Source of the DNA: Mytilus trossulus
Lineage: Eukaryota; Mollusca; Bivalvia; Mytilida; Mytilidae
Direction: 5' to 3'
DNA: 64,000 bases
Assembly: GCF_036588685.1 (NCBI RefSeq)
Contig: NC_086386.1
Coordinates: 72,724,682 to 72,788,681 of the forward strand
Under the pieces are notes generated by a model. The model saw only the letters and a list, made by a program, of their open reading frames with translations, ran no database searches and was not told where the DNA came from. Every line of letters begins with the position of its first letter. Positions within the stretch are counted from its first letter, which is position 1. Position numbers and translations under genes: made by a program. Below are positions 11,512 through 23,789 of the stretch, one piece after another.

Positions 11512-11710
11512 CAATGGTACCAGGATTATTATCATAATTAAGTACGCATGACGCGAGTTATCGTCTCTATAAGACTCATGAGTGACGCTCTGATCAAAAT
11601 AGTTATTTAAGTAGAAAGTTGCATTGAAGTGCATTCAGAACCCCATATTCCAAAATTTGTGCCTGAGATAAGAAAAGCCTTAGTAATTCGAAAAATACCT
11701 ACTTTTGTTA
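11512..11710 (-). repeat. R2 repeat, minus copy
   Basis: In reverse complement the R2 order is seen. GAGCGTCACTCATGAGTCTT (core with one changed base in CTGATGA) is followed by a good stem II (GTCT...AGAC) and GCGTACTTAATTA with the CCTGGTACC end. The ribozyme-like core occupies 11543-11582. Confidence 0.6.
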
Positions 11711-11759
11711 ACAGGAAAATTATAGAAATAGCCATCAAATTGATATTCATGTAAACGCA

Positions 11760-11850
11760 GTAGTGCTGACTACTAGGCTGGTGATACCCTCAGGCTCAGG
11801 GACGAAACATCCACCAGCAGTGACATCGACCCAGTGGTATTTACAGACAA
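11760..11850 (-). repeat. R2 5' part, minus fragment
   Basis: The plus strand shows CACCAGCAGTGACATCGACC. Its reverse complement is the same 5' landmark that opens the R2 copy at about 14.75 kb (CTGGGTCGATGCCACTACTG). Confidence 0.5.
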
Positions 11851-12640
11851 CAAAAAATATTTGATATAGTGATTATGTTGATGATGTCATTTCTTTTAAT
11901 ACTTCGAATACCAGAGAAAATAAGTCTGTATATTAAATTGTTCTCATGGACAAAAAGCTTATTTCACTTGTTGCCAAATCGGGTTATAAATATTGAGCTA
12001 AAATATTTTATACTTTAGCACTCAAACGACAGATGTTCTCTCTCCTACATTGTCCTGTCTTGGGATGTTTGATCTGAACATTATTGGTAGGCTAAGAGGC
12101 ACATACCGATGGCAGATCTATAACTTTTAAATAAGTCATACCTCAGTGATCCCCTATATAATCAACCAAATGTTTGCTACATATAGATGGTAGGACTGCC
12201 AGATCCCCACGCACGCCCCCTGGATTCACCTATGCATCCATTTGCAAATGTGTCTTATCAAATGTCCATTCTAATCCCTATTATTTTTTATTTCGAATTA
12301 CATAACCATGATAGTAGTATCCGGAACAAAAAAATATGAAAAGACGAATAACTCTATGAAAACTCACTGACCTTGCCAATTTACATCATAACATCTGAAA
12401 ATGCTCTAATGTAAGACTTTCTATGGTAACGTTGTTTGTAATGAACGTTTTTATCAGAGACTTTTTTTTAAGTAAAACAGTTTGAAAACTCAACTAAATA
12501 TACTTATTCAAACAATTCTAACATTTCCATTTCTAGCTTAATTAAGGAAAAAATAAATTGAAGTGATAGTTTTATTTTATCATATTGTTGTTTGAAAGAC
12601 AGAGGGAAAAAGATTAACAGGTTCAATGTTATATAGTTCA
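11851..12640. other. Intergenic stretch, nothing recognised
   Basis: No gene or recurring unit found. Confidence 0.4.
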
Positions 12641-12645
12641 TAAAA

Positions 12646-12785
12646 AGAAGAAGATGTTGTAAACTTGTAAATAAGACATTTCACAAGAGACCAAATGACA
12701 CAGCAATTAACAATTGTAAGTCATCGTACGGTCTTCAACAATGAACAAAGACAATTACTGCATAGTCAGCTATAAAAGTTAGATT
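12646..12785 (-). repeat. PLE-B 3' tail, minus copy
   Basis: Reverse complement carries TTGTTGAAGACCGTACGATG and the AACATCTTCTTCTTTTTA end, diverged from the copy at 43.9-44.3 kb. Confidence 0.65.
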
Positions 12786-12838
12786 AAAGGCTTTTTGACA
12801 TTTCCTGATGTTTTGTCAACGGGGGACACATGTTTAAA

Positions 12839-12998
12839 AAATAATTCCATCCTGCCATGCTCTATGCTCATTTTAACATAGGTAGGCGTTATATTTGTTG
12901 ATATCTAAAAACCCAGCGTTAGCAAGGTATTAAATGTATACAAATATAATGCCTACTCATGTTAAAATGGGCATAGAGCATGGCAGGATAGAGTTATT
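12839..12998. mobile_element. Fold-back (MITE-like) element
   Basis: The arms are about 57 bp, for example ATCCTGCCATGCTCTATGC on the left and GCATAGAGCATGGCAGGAT on the right, around a loop of about 40 bp. There is no coding capacity. The near-perfect arms suggest a young element or a strongly structured RNA. Confidence 0.7.
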
Positions 12999-13696
12999 TC
13001 GATTCTAGTAGGAATATTAGCACTTTGTCACTTCGAAGCGGACCTATATTAGACGCTCTAAATGTCGCCATCTGGATTTGATGAACTAAAACCGATATAG
13101 AAAATCAGCAGTTTATCAATAAAAAAAAAACCCAGAAACATTCAAACCTACTTTTAGAATGTTTTTTTATTTAATTTGCTGTCGAGCAAAACCGACAAAA
13201 ATGTCCATTTTGATCGTTGTCGTTGTTTAAAATTCATCTGACGTTGCAATTTCAATTGTGACGTCAATCACGTGCAGTCAATGTTCTATTCGATTTAGAA
13301 CATGGATTGGTACCCAAAGCTAAAGAAGAACGTTATATTATAATCGCCATTTTTACACATCTATGTCAAATCAAGTAACTGCAGCTTTAAGGTAAATCAG
13401 TACAAAGATTTTTTAACTGCCTATCTGCAACCTTTTAATTGCTTTTACTCTCTTCAAAGATTAAATATAGATAGGTAGAAGATTAATCTTTTAAACGACT
13501 GCTTTAGCTTTGTTATGCACTCATCATGTAATCAACCTTAAGTAAGTAACATCAAGTCAATCAAAGAATTACTTAGACATACTTTTTTGAAATCGAGCTT
13601 TTCTTTCAGGAAATTGGCCGAAAAACATTATCCCTTTTTTTTTGTCCTTGGTGTAGGTGCCGAAACTTTTTTCAGTTTAAAATTAAAGTCATAAGA

Positions 13697-13796
13697 ATTC
13701 CCTGTCGAATAGATTATGTCATTTAACATTATAATAATATAAAATCACTGATAAAGCAAGAACAGACTTAACCGAAAATATGTAGAGAACCAGAAA
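13697..13796 (+). repeat. Direct repeat, left copy (partner at 14293-14391)
   Basis: CTGTCGAATAGATTATGTCA begins a segment of about 97 bp that recurs 595 bp downstream with few changes. The segment includes ACTGATAAAGCAAGAACAGA. Confidence 0.75.
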
Positions 13797-13821
13797 TAAG
13801 CCTGGTACCTTTGATAACTAT

Positions 13822-13945
13822 TATGCATTATTATTTGTCGGTTTGTCTTTTTATTTTTAGCCATTGCGTTGTCAGTCAATTTTTCTATATATAAGTTTGC
13901 CTCTCCCTCAGGTATCTTTCGTCCCTCTTCTATTTCAGAATTAAA
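13822..13945 (+). repeat. PLE family A 3' tail fragment
   Basis: It matches the tail of the family A element at 23.8-24.9 kb: GCCATTGCGTTGTCAGTCAA, TTTGCCTCTCCCTCAGGTAT and the terminal CTTTCGTCCCTC. It follows an R2 3' end at about 13.8 kb. Confidence 0.65.
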
Positions 13946-14292
13946 TTTTCTTTCTACATGTATATGACGATTATTTTTTTATGAATATATATTTTGAGCA
14001 CTAACATTTGTTTTTTTTTCCATAAAAATTCCATTACACATAATTAACGGTAGTTTACGTTCTTATATAAGTACTAGAATCTAAAACAAAAGACGATTTA
14101 AATTTTTAAATAACAACTTCCTCGAACTTGGCCACAATATACCATCTTACATGTACCTACATCTGGGATATATATATTTCCAGAAAATCATTGTCTATTC
14201 AAGAACTTACCGCTTCTACTTCTAATTTCAAAATGTCCTTTGTTTGACTATCAGAGACGACATATTGTTTGTTGTATCAAATAGATTAAGAA

Positions 14293-14391
14293 ATCCCTGT
14301 CGAATAGATTATGTCATTTAACATTATAATAATGGAAGATCACTGATAAAGCAAGAACAGACTAAACCGAAACTATGTAGAAGGACCAGAA
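14293..14391 (+). repeat. Direct repeat, right copy
   Basis: Second copy of the 13697-13796 segment. The 595-bp spacing brackets the PLE-A tail at 13.82 kb, so it probably reflects a local duplication rather than element termini. Confidence 0.7.
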
Positions 14392-14639
14392 TATGACATT
14401 GACCTGGATTAAGTATTAACATAATGCTATTGTTGAACTGCAGTATATTTCAACAGAGGAATCTGCCTAGTTTGTGTATATAAAGAAAGTCAATTTTGTT
14501 TTGGACTTCAAACTGTTTGACTAATTTGTCAGACTACTCATGTAAAAGTGTTGCTTTATTTCTTGTCCTGCATATATATTTTGCTATCATATTTTTGATT
14601 TAAATAAAATGTTGTAAATGGTTTCTAAATTAACAATTT

Positions 14640-14745
14640 TGGGGCAGAATATGCCTACCCTTCCGGAGCACATGAGATCACCCCAAATTTTAGGTTGGGT
14701 TCGTGTTGCTTATTCTTTAGTTTTTTTATGTAGTGTCTCATGTAT
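14640..14745 (+). repeat. PLE-A tail fragment joined to an R2 copy
   Basis: CTTCCGGAGCACATGAGATC and GGTTCGTGTTGCTTATTC are the family A tail landmarks seen in reverse at 24.0 kb. The match runs straight into the 5' part of an R2 repeat at about 14745. Confidence 0.65.
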
Positions 14746-15100
14746 CTCTGATAACTATCTACACCACTGGGTCGATGCCACTACTGGTGAACGTTTCCTG
14801 CCCGAGGGTATCGACAGCCCAGTTGTAAGATCTTTGGTGTTAACATGAATATCAATTATTTGGTCATTTTTATATATTTCCTGTTTTCAAAACTTTGAAT
14901 TTTCGAAAAACTAAGGATTTTCTTACCTCCAGGAGTAGATTACCTTAGCCGTTTTTGGCACAACTTTTTGGAATTTATGGTCCTAAATGTTCTTTAACTT
15001 TGTATTTACTTGGCTTTTGAACTGTTTTGATCTGAGCGTCACTGATGAGTCTTATGGCGTATTAAATTATAATCCTGGTACCTTTAATTTACTATTTACC
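14745..15100 (+). repeat. R2 repeat with ribozyme core deleted internally
   Basis: A near full-length R2 copy. It has the CACTGGGTCGATGCCACTAC start, the TTTGGCACAACTTTTTGGAA middle, GAGCGTCACTGATGAGTCTT and the TAATCCTGGTACCTTTAATT end. Between CTGATGAGTCTTATG and GCGTATTAAATT the stem II / GAAA / stem III part is missing. Confidence 0.7.
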
Positions 15101-15109
15101 CCACGGGGT

Positions 15110-15430
15110 CCCCGAGGGTATCACCAGCCCAGTAGTCAGCGCTTCAGTGTTGACATGAATTTCAATTATTTGGTCAATTTTATAAATTTCCTGTATTCAA
15201 AAGAAAAAACACAAAAATACTGAACTCCGAGGAAAATTCAAAAAGGAAAATCAAAAATCAAAAGGCAAAATCAAAAGTCCAAACACATCAAACGAATGGA
15301 TAACACCTGTCATATTCCTGACTTGGTACAGGCATTTTCTAATGTAGAAAACTTTGAATTTTCGAAAAACTCAGGATTTTCTTACCCCAATAAGTACATT
15401 ACACCTACAGATTTTTGTATGATCTACCAC
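15110..15430 (+). repeat. Second R2 copy split by another dispersed repeat (R4)
   Basis: R2 5' sequence (CCCGAGGGTATCACCAGCCC to about 15195) resumes at about 15345 (AAAACTTTGAATTTTCGAAA). The intervening 150 bp (CTGAACTCCGAGGAAAATTC to ATTCCTGACTTGGTACAGGC) is a separate repeat. Its relatives lie at about 31.62-31.72 kb (+) and 57.9 kb. Confidence 0.6.
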
Positions 15431-17112
15431 AAGACATTTCTAAATTTGTTGGGTATTTCATTATCATAACCGTTATTGTTTGTATAAAAAAAATGGAAAG
15501 GTTAACATATTATATCTTTTTTATTATTTGATAATTCAATATGAAAATTTACATAACGATTCACTATCTATCCTCCTTCAGTCACACAGAATCAAAAGTA
15601 AAATAAATTGTCATAAAAATCAGAAATAAATCAAAATCTTAAGTACACAAAAAAGCCTGAGTCGATACCAAAGGTCGCTCATAAAACGTGGAAGTATTTT
15701 GTTATTGTTTCAAACAGCGGTCTTCTACCAGACGACATGTCAAGTGACGGAATTTAACGTCCCCCGTCAGGACTTTATCTCTTGCTAGCTCTACCTATCT
15801 AAAAATAGACATTATAATAATACTTATTGATACATATTTTTGATTAAACGAAAATATCTAATTATACGTTAGATGTAGATTATGATAAATGAAAAGGTAC
15901 AGAAGTCTAATCGCTATATACATCATTGTACATATGAAAACTAAATACTTGTATCTAGATAAGTGTAAGATAAAAGCTAATCTACGTGCATGCGTGTTTG
16001 TTCGTACTTTTCCCTCGCATAAAGATCATTTATGAGGACCGTTCGTTTTTTCCAGAAAACCAACTATCTGAATTTGATTAATAATACCTTCTTTTCTCTT
16101 TGAACCTCTTTTTTTTCATTTTCCTCAACCACAGATCAATATTTGACGAATAATGTATGCCTTTAAAAAATCAGTTTACATTTTGATAGAAACTTACAAG
16201 AGAATAACGAAATGACAATGACAAAAACATATTTACTTGTTTATTTGCAATTTCGTCCAGTCATGCGTGGTGTTGTGACTTCCTAATTATTCAGTACTCC
16301 GTTGTATTACATCTTTTCGAAAGGACTATACCATTCTATACCTACAGGTTACTGTCAGCTTGCTTTAAGTAAGATTTAAAACTATTTAATTGTTTGGGGT
16401 TTTTTTTGCTCCAGTTTTGTTTTATTTTTTTTGTATCTCTTATATGTCATATATTGTTTCTTGTTGATTGAGGACTAAACTTGTATCCATAGTATTATTG
16501 TTTTCTCATCTCTTTACCCTTTAATTAACTGATTCACATGCAGATTTTTGAGATATAAAATAAACATGTTTAAAATCCGCCACATTGTTTAGGTAAAACT
16601 CTATATATTCAGGTCCATAGAGGTAAAGTTGCTGTTGTTTTGATTATTGTATTTTTGAGTTTTATCACATTCATTTGAAAATATTTAACTGGTACGCTAA
16701 TATTTGAATATGTATTACCGTTTATAGCAATACTGCACACAAACCAGCTCATAAACATACAAAACTTTGAACTCGTACGCTGCAGAGTTTTTCGTCTATA
16801 TAATACTCATCAGTGACGCAAGAATCAAACCGTTTGCCTGAAGTCACTCTAACAAAACTTAAAATTACCAAAATATTAGTTTTGTTTCAAGATTCAGAAT
16901 CTTCGAATAATAATTGTAAATTTAAAGCAAACATTTGATTATTGAATGTATGAGATTTGTCAAGTGGTAAAACAAATGTGTCGGGATACGTAAAGATTTA
17001 AATAATTTATATTTGCACCTTACCTTATAAAAGGTTAAAAACAGCCTGAGCCGTAGAAAGAGGTTGGTAAATGGTGTGATGAAATGCGTTAGACTACATA
17101 TGCTTATATATA
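15431..17112. other. AT-rich intergenic stretch with one R2 fragment
   Basis: Apart from the R2 fragment at 16.76-16.83 kb I see no gene or repeat. Confidence 0.4.
16776..16813 (-). ncRNA. Hammerhead-like core in an R2 fragment
   Basis: On the minus strand CTGATGA (16807-16813) and GAAA (16790-16793) are both intact. They are separated by a 13-nt stem II hairpin with one mismatch. GCGTA follows at 16776-16780, but stem III pairing is poor. Probably inactive. Confidence 0.35.
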
Positions 17113-17114
17113 CT

Positions 17115-17162
17115 TATGTGTGTGCGCCAGACACGTGATATGTGTGTGCGCCAGACACGTGA
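17115..17162 (+). repeat. Exact short tandem duplication (2 x 24 bp)
   Basis: TATGTGTGTGCGCCAGACAC plus GTGA occurs twice head to tail with no mismatch. Confidence 0.8.
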
Positions 17163-17169
17163 CATTGTC

Positions 17170-18345
17170 ATTGTAGTCCAAGGAGCGAAAAGTTAAATAT
17201 AGATCGATCAATAGCAAAACAGTTTTATCAGTATTTTAAATGAAGTTCGTGGGTTACCTTGATATACATTTATATATTGGAAACAATGGACTTTAAAAAC
17301 AACAGGCTGGCGACGAAATTGGAACACATTATATAATGTTAGTTATCTAAATAAACATATATAGAGAAGATTATTTGACAAGTTTATAATTGAGATATCG
17401 CTGTGTCAGCTTCTACCTATCCGTCATTTAAAGAGAGTCGAAAGATGCCATTTCAAATTATAAGTCGAAAACAATTGACGAAGCCAAAGAAAAACAAACA
17501 AAAGAAAAAAAATCAAATGAAACATGAGAAAACAATAGCAAATAAAAAGGTGAATAAACTGAGGAAAAGGAATCCATATCAGTGTGTGATCATGTAAGCA
17601 GACAACCATGATGTCTAGACTAATTCGGTAGACCTGTTAGTTAGAACGTGGACGGGATTGTGGATACATAATTAGATATGAAACATGAACTAGATTGTCT
17701 GTATTGGTAAACAAGCTCTCGGTGGTATACATACAATTTTTGAAAGACTATTTCAACGTCATCACTTGGAACTATTTGCATAATGTAGTCCATGTGAGCA
17801 GCAGCCCTCTATTAATGCAATTATAACATGAAACTCAAGGTATATACAACCATAATACCTGCGAAATATATTTTCCCTTCACCTGTAACTAGAAAGTTGA
17901 TACATAGATTCATGAAGATTTTGTTTTTAACCGACCCACATTGCCAATGTCTAGATGTAAGACGAAATATATGGACAGACAATATCAATTTCGATGGAAA
18001 TGATGAGATCAACAAAGGCTCAAAGCTTTAAGTCAATTAGAGATTTATATTTGGAAAGTGATTTTTTTTGGATAAAACAAGCTTCCTTTTAATATGCATA
18101 TTCTTATGTTCATTTGTGAAACCATGTCTTTTGACTGAGTTAATCAATTTCAATTGATAATTTGTAGTGTTTCTTTCCATGTTTTGATGTTATCCTTTTT
18201 GTTCAGATAAGAGTGAAGGTGTGGTACCATTAACACTTCATTAGTTGTCGTTTGTTGATGTTGTTAATAAGAGTTACTCGTTTCTTGTTTTTTAATAGAG
18301 TAGACTGTTGGTTTTCCTGTTCGAATAGTTTAACACTAGTAATAC
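17170..18345. other. AT-rich stretch, nothing recognised
   Basis: A lysine-rich open frame at 17403-17597 has no domain and reflects A-rich sequence. No gene is supported. Confidence 0.4.
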
Positions 18346-18655
18346 TTCGTGGCCCTTTTAACTTGCTGGCCTATGTGAGATACGGCTCCATGTTAAAGAC
18401 CGTACTTTGACCTATAATGGTTTACTTTTAAAAATTGTGACTTGGATTGAAAATTGTGTCATTGGCACTCATACCTAATTCTCTTATAACTATATACAAT
18501 ATATCAAGTTGATAAAGTCTTGTTTTCATTTCCCCAGCCCTAAGTCGATACCGCTGCTTGGGGACTATCAAAAATGTGGAATGAGTGACAATGTGACAAC
18601 TCTCAATCCATGTCAAAGTTTGTAGGTTTAAAGACCATTATAGGTTAAAATAGCA
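18346..18655. repeat. Dispersed repeat R5 with an inverted partner
   Basis: AGACCGTACTTTGACCTATA and TCATTGGCACTCATACCTAA on the left are followed at 18.59-18.65 kb by the inverted piece (CAATCCATGTCAAAG to CCATTATAGGTTAAA). Another piece occurs at about 33.13 kb. Confidence 0.5.
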
Positions 18656-19244
18656 TTGATACCAAAAAACTAAATTTGTTTACCTTTCGTTGAAGATGCA
18701 CTATACCTGTAACACGTATAATTATTTACTTAGTGCCTTTCTGTTACATGGTTTTATAAGTGCTTGTCCACGTCTACCCTGCACATGTGTCTAATTGTAT
18801 CCATCTGATTAGTTTCTCAACTGATTAGAATAATTTATTATAATGAATAATATTCTTATCTGCAATGTTAGAAACCATGCAAGTACAAAGGTTACAGAGA
18901 GGTTAATATGCATCGAAATAAAAAATGCATTAAAAATGCATAAAATTCAAAATTGTGGAGGAGATAACATATAACAGAATACATATATTCGTTTATCGGT
19001 AATTTGTACATTTTTCTTTTGATGTGCACTCGCTGATAATGTCAGTATCACTGAACTGGCCGTGATATAACAATTATTGAGTTAGTACGCAAATGACATG
19101 CGCGAATACAACGCGTAATGATCTACTTTCACCTTTCATTCACAAAATTGCGCGTGATTTTTTTTCGCAGAAACGCACGAGATTTTTGGCGAATGAAACA
19201 CTTGACATTGTTTGAGACTTTCACAAAGTTAGTTCAGCCTTTTT
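18656..19244. other. Intergenic stretch, nothing recognised
   Basis: No gene or repeat identified. Confidence 0.4.
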
Positions 19245-19709
19245 AGGTGTAATACCACCAAATCATGATACGCCACATCCGGTTGCATACGAAAGTAGGT
19301 CTAAAAAAATATTCCCTTGAATTTGACAGTTGTAGAAAATTAACCCTGCATTTCAATGCACTTAAATTTTTCTGAGTCATAAACATGTATGTTGGGTGTC
19401 TGAAAGCATCATTCTTTTTTTATTTGATGGTCTTATAAAATATTTTGGAAAGTTAAGGTTACATAGTTGCCAAAGCAGGTAACCAGTAAATAACCTGGTA
19501 AAAATGTGATTGTTTACTTCCGGTGCAGGTTACTTTCTTATATGCAATGAAATGTAGTGTGAAATTTTCACTGTAGCACTGGAAAGGATTAAACTTTGTT
19601 CATGCAAAGTATTTCTTTGGTTGAAATAAAGGTAAATTCTGTACATTTTTTTTAAAAGTACCAATTTAACAAAGACTAATAGGGAAAAATCAATGGTGGT
19701 ATTACACCT
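19245..19709 (+). mobile_element. 465-bp inverted-terminus element, copy 1
   Basis: It begins AGGTGTAATACCACCA and ends TGGTGGTATTACACCT, a 16-bp perfect terminal inverted repeat. Read base by base it appears identical to 21019-21483. There is no transposase frame, so it is non-autonomous. Flanks are T-rich and no unambiguous target duplication can be defined. Confidence 0.9.
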
Positions 19710-19795
19710 ATTTAGGGAAACTACATGTGCACTCGTGACCTTATTGTACTTTCATTTTTAAAAGTTATTAATAAACCAGTTCATACATTGTAAAC

Positions 19796-20745
19796 ATGGA
19801 CTATTCGGAATGGATTGAGACACAGAAAGCACGTTTGAGGTAAAATTGCCTTGAAATGGGGGTTTACGGGTGTTTTCTAAGTCAAATGGGTGGACAGACA
19901 AAGCTGTATTTAGTTTACTGTGTTAAATTTTAGATAATACCCTAACAGTTTTGTTTATACAACATGTGAATTTTTTATTTCAGTGTTCACATGTTCTGAA
20001 GAGCATTCTGTTGAAAAATCTTATATGTGAATTGGTCTGCAGATGACACTTCAGCATTAAAGTAAGTATCAACTATCATCATGTTTTTTTGTGTTTTTTT
20101 TGGCCGCAAAATTTACAATTTGCCATTGTGCCATCTACATTTTGCACAGACAATAAATCATCTAAACACTTATTTGCCCTGGATTTATACACATCAGAAT
20201 CCAGTCTCACATACTTAAACTTTATAATTCTTACCAATTATTTTTTGTACCAGCATTCCAAGGGACATAACCCTTTTTAAAAACATTTTGAGGTATTTTT
20301 TATTACTCTTTCTCCCCATTTTCTAATGTAAAATACAAGAAAGTGGACACTTTGTGTCAATCTATTAGAAATATACTGTTATGAGTAAATAAAAAGACTT
20401 TGATACCAGTAACAATAAAGGGTTGACTGAAAGGGAACCGTTATTTGTCACACTAGGCGAACAGACTAAAAACTCGAGTTACACATAAGGGCTTCTAGAA
20501 ACTTCCGTGTAGACTGTTAACATTTATAGAGACAGTTCTTTCAGCTAAAACACTTTAATTATTGATTTAACATTACATTTATATCATTTTTGTGGGGAAA
20601 TAATCACATTTATTTTATTTTTTAGACAAAAGATATCAAGTTTTGATGAAAAAGGAAGGAAGGAGGAAAAATGGACCAAAACAGACCAAAACAGACCTTC
20701 AAATGAACTCTAAAAGGTGCAATAAAATTATTTATCATCTAAAAG
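19796..20745 (+). ncRNA. Possible three-exon transcript between the twin elements
   Basis: Candidate exon 1 has an ATG at 19796 (MDYSEWIETQKARL) and ends before GTAAAA at 19840. Exon 2 (19984-20061) follows TTTATTTCAG and ends at a strong GTAAGTAT. Exon 3 starts at 20626 after TTATTTTTTAG and has AATAAA at 20721. Joined exons 1-2 stop after about 19 codons, so the product would be a short peptide or a non-coding RNA. It is an inference from splice signals only. Confidence 0.3.
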
Positions 20746-21018
20746 TTGTCTTTTGTATTCTATTTAATTGTTTGAATGCATAGATCATGACTTTTTGATC
20801 AGATATTAGTCAACACTGCATTTTATAATGATACACTGAAATTTGGATTTGTCGAAGAAATTAGACTGAAATTGCCGTAGGATATGGCCTTACATTATAG
20901 TGATTTTCTCTGAAACTATAGATCTGACTGAGACAAAACTTGGCAGTTATGCTTGAAATAACTTGCAATTGGAGGGAAAAACATTACATTAAGTTTATTT
21001 GACATTTAGGTGTTCTTT

Positions 21019-21483
21019 AGGTGTAATACCACCAAATCATGATACGCCACATCCGGTTGCATACGAAAGTAGGTCTAAAAAAATATTCCCTTGAATTTGA
21101 CAGTTGTAGAAAATTAACCCTGCATTTCAATGCACTTAAATTTTTCTGAGTCATAAACATGTATGTTGGGTGTCTGAAAGCATCATTCTTTTTTTATTTG
21201 ATGGTCTTATAAAATATTTTGGAAAGTTAAGGTTACATAGTTGCCAAAGCAGGTAACCAGTAAATAACCTGGTAAAAATGTGATTGTTTACTTCCGGTGC
21301 AGGTTACTTTCTTATATGCAATGAAATGTAGTGTGAAATTTTCACTGTAGCACTGGAAAGGATTAAACTTTGTTCATGCAAAGTATTTCTTTGGTTGAAA
21401 TAAAGGTAAATTCTGTACATTTTTTTTAAAAGTACCAATTTAACAAAGACTAATAGGGAAAAATCAATGGTGGTATTACACCT
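21019..21483 (+). mobile_element. 465-bp inverted-terminus element, copy 2
   Basis: Same orientation, same length and apparently the same sequence as copy 1. The two copies bracket 1309 bp of unrelated sequence. They could be two recent insertions, a segmental copy, or the ends of a composite unit. Confidence 0.9.
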
Positions 21484-21489
21484 TTTATA

Positions 21490-22130
21490 CGATTGTTGTA
21501 AAAATGTGACCAAAAAAAAGCACGAAAAAGCCGAGACTTTAAAAAAACAAAATGCGTTATCTATAATTGATATATGAAGTACAACTAAGATATCGTCCAT
21601 GATGTTCCCATCATAGTTTTTATTCATATAATACCAATATACAGCCTGGTGCTGTTCCAAGTAGTTTTCTTTTTCTGTTTCTTGAGAAGTATTTATTTAC
21701 CTGTTCAGTCACTATAAAGTGTTACAATTCATATTTAAACGCAACACATAAATAGTGACCAAAAAGGAACCGCTATCGTATGAAAGAAGCCAGAAAAAAG
21801 GTCAACTTAAAGACAGATATTCATAGAACAAAGAACATAAAAGTGAGCTTATTCATTTGCGATCTATTATAGGATAAATTTAAATAAGGGGGAACCAGGG
21901 GGAACCAAACTATACATGTATAAAGGTCTGCTTTGACCAGAATTGTAGTCTTTATAAGGGGTGACTGACCCGGGTCACCTTCCTCTAAATTCACACTCCA
22001 GGACCTTTACACTCCAAGTTTCATAATTCTGGTCCTTGTTGAAAATAGATGAACAAGACTTTGACACAAGCAAGAATTATAGCCTAGAAGTTTAGTGACG
22101 TCTTTGAGATAGATAGATTTTTTTCAGTTT
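21490..22130. other. Intergenic stretch, nothing recognised
   Basis: Only a short GGGGGAACC duplication (about 21890-21908) was noticed. Confidence 0.4.
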
Positions 22131-22204
22131 TTCATATTTTTAGTGTGTATTTTTATTTTTTAAACCTTAATTTTAGAAATATAAATACACACTAAAAATA
22201 TGAA
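22131..22204. repeat. Perfect-arm hairpin
   Basis: TTCATATTTTTAGTGTGTAT on the left is matched by ATACACACTAAAAATATGAA on the right, around an AT-rich loop. Confidence 0.75.
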
Positions 22205-23775
22205 TAATTGAAGTATTAACTAATTTCTGAAAAAAACCGGATGCATAACATAAACCACCATATTTCAACACGAAATAAATACACAACCGAGTTTTTCTAA
22301 AAAAATAATAATAAAACTAAAAACGGAGTCATGGTGAACTTTATTCAAACTTTTATAAGATAAGCCTCTAAATCATCATTTTCAATTTTTCAACCTAATT
22401 AAATGTCTACAGTGTCAAAAGCCTAGTATGTACAATGTTTGAAAAATAGACACTGATTTCGGTAGAATATTTTATATCTATTTGACCTTTTCATAGCAAT
22501 AATAATTGAAATCTACACAAAACACTGATATTGGTAAATATTCTATTTATATACCCTTCCTTTCTAGAAACGAATTGCACTTCAGTTTCATTAAAAAAAG
22601 CTGAATATTTGTAATTTAAGCATGTGTTATAACTGAAACAGCTTAAAGATGTACGATCGAAACGAACCCTAACAAAACAGTCATATACATATTAGACCAA
22701 CTTGCTTGGAAAGTTGAAACATTATAATCTTACAAATTCAAATATTTAAAAATGCCAAAATTAAAAAGAATCTGAGATTAGTAGCATACGGATTTGTTTT
22801 GAGAAAGATTCCACTATTTCGAATTCATCAGATCTCAATATTATACATTTTAACAATCAGATCCAAATTGATGTTGATTAAATCGTTTAAGTACATATTG
22901 TACTTTCAAAAGAAGGCTTTTAGAAGTTTTAATTCTGTACCAATCATGTTCTTTCGAAAATTACAAGAAGCTAGTTTGTTAACACATTTTAAATGTGATG
23001 CATGACATAATTATGTATATCAAAAAACAGATTTATGAAAATGCCAAAAAAAAAGACATTCAGAACACTTATTAGAAACATTGATACCCCATTCCTGATA
23101 CTCAATAAACCCAAGTGAAATGGTTTAAAATATAAATCAGCTACTAATGACAATTTTGTTTAAGCTGGTTATTCTAAATGATCAAATTTGAAAAAAAAAC
23201 TGTTGTTTATAATTTGAACCTTGTTGTGTCGTTGTTCGAAAACTATGATTATATGTGTTGCATTATAATGTATCCACAAAAATAATGGAAAGAAGAATCA
23301 AATGTCTTTAGTCTTTTGAGGTGAATATTATTTAGCATCATGTATTACACAATATGATTCTTTCTTATTAATTTTAACTTTGCTATTGGTACTACGATCC
23401 CCCAATATATGCTTTTATTACGGATTACAAATGTGTCGTCGTTTGTGATTGGATAACAACAAAGAGATGTCAGTATATATTCAGGAAACTGCCGGGGTAT
23501 ATACGACGTTTTTCTCCCCAATTTAAACCTCAAAAACGTCATCATAACACCGGTAACTATGTGACGTAGTCAAAAGCTATAGGACTGTCAGAGGCTCACA
23601 GAGGGAAAATAATGACGTGCTTCAGTCAATAATACATTTTAAACAAAATCACGCATTTTTCACATTTTAACACTTAAATTTAATTTTAAAAGTGTTATTA
23701 TAAATTATTACATACAGGATAAAATTATGTTCGCAGCAATTTAGAAAATCCTTCACGTATGCCGAACATATCAGG
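22205..23775. other. AT-rich stretch, nothing recognised
   Basis: No gene, splice pair or repeat was identified. Confidence 0.4.
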
Positions 23776-23789
23776 TTGGGTTTTTCAAC

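Noticed and set aside
17403-17597. Lysine-rich open frame resembling a basic nuclear protein
   Set aside because: It arises from A-rich low-complexity sequence (runs of AAA/AAG) and has no conserved feature.
21304-21660. 118-codon minus-strand open frame
   Set aside because: It runs across the right half of the 465-bp element and out into the flank, so it is fortuitous.
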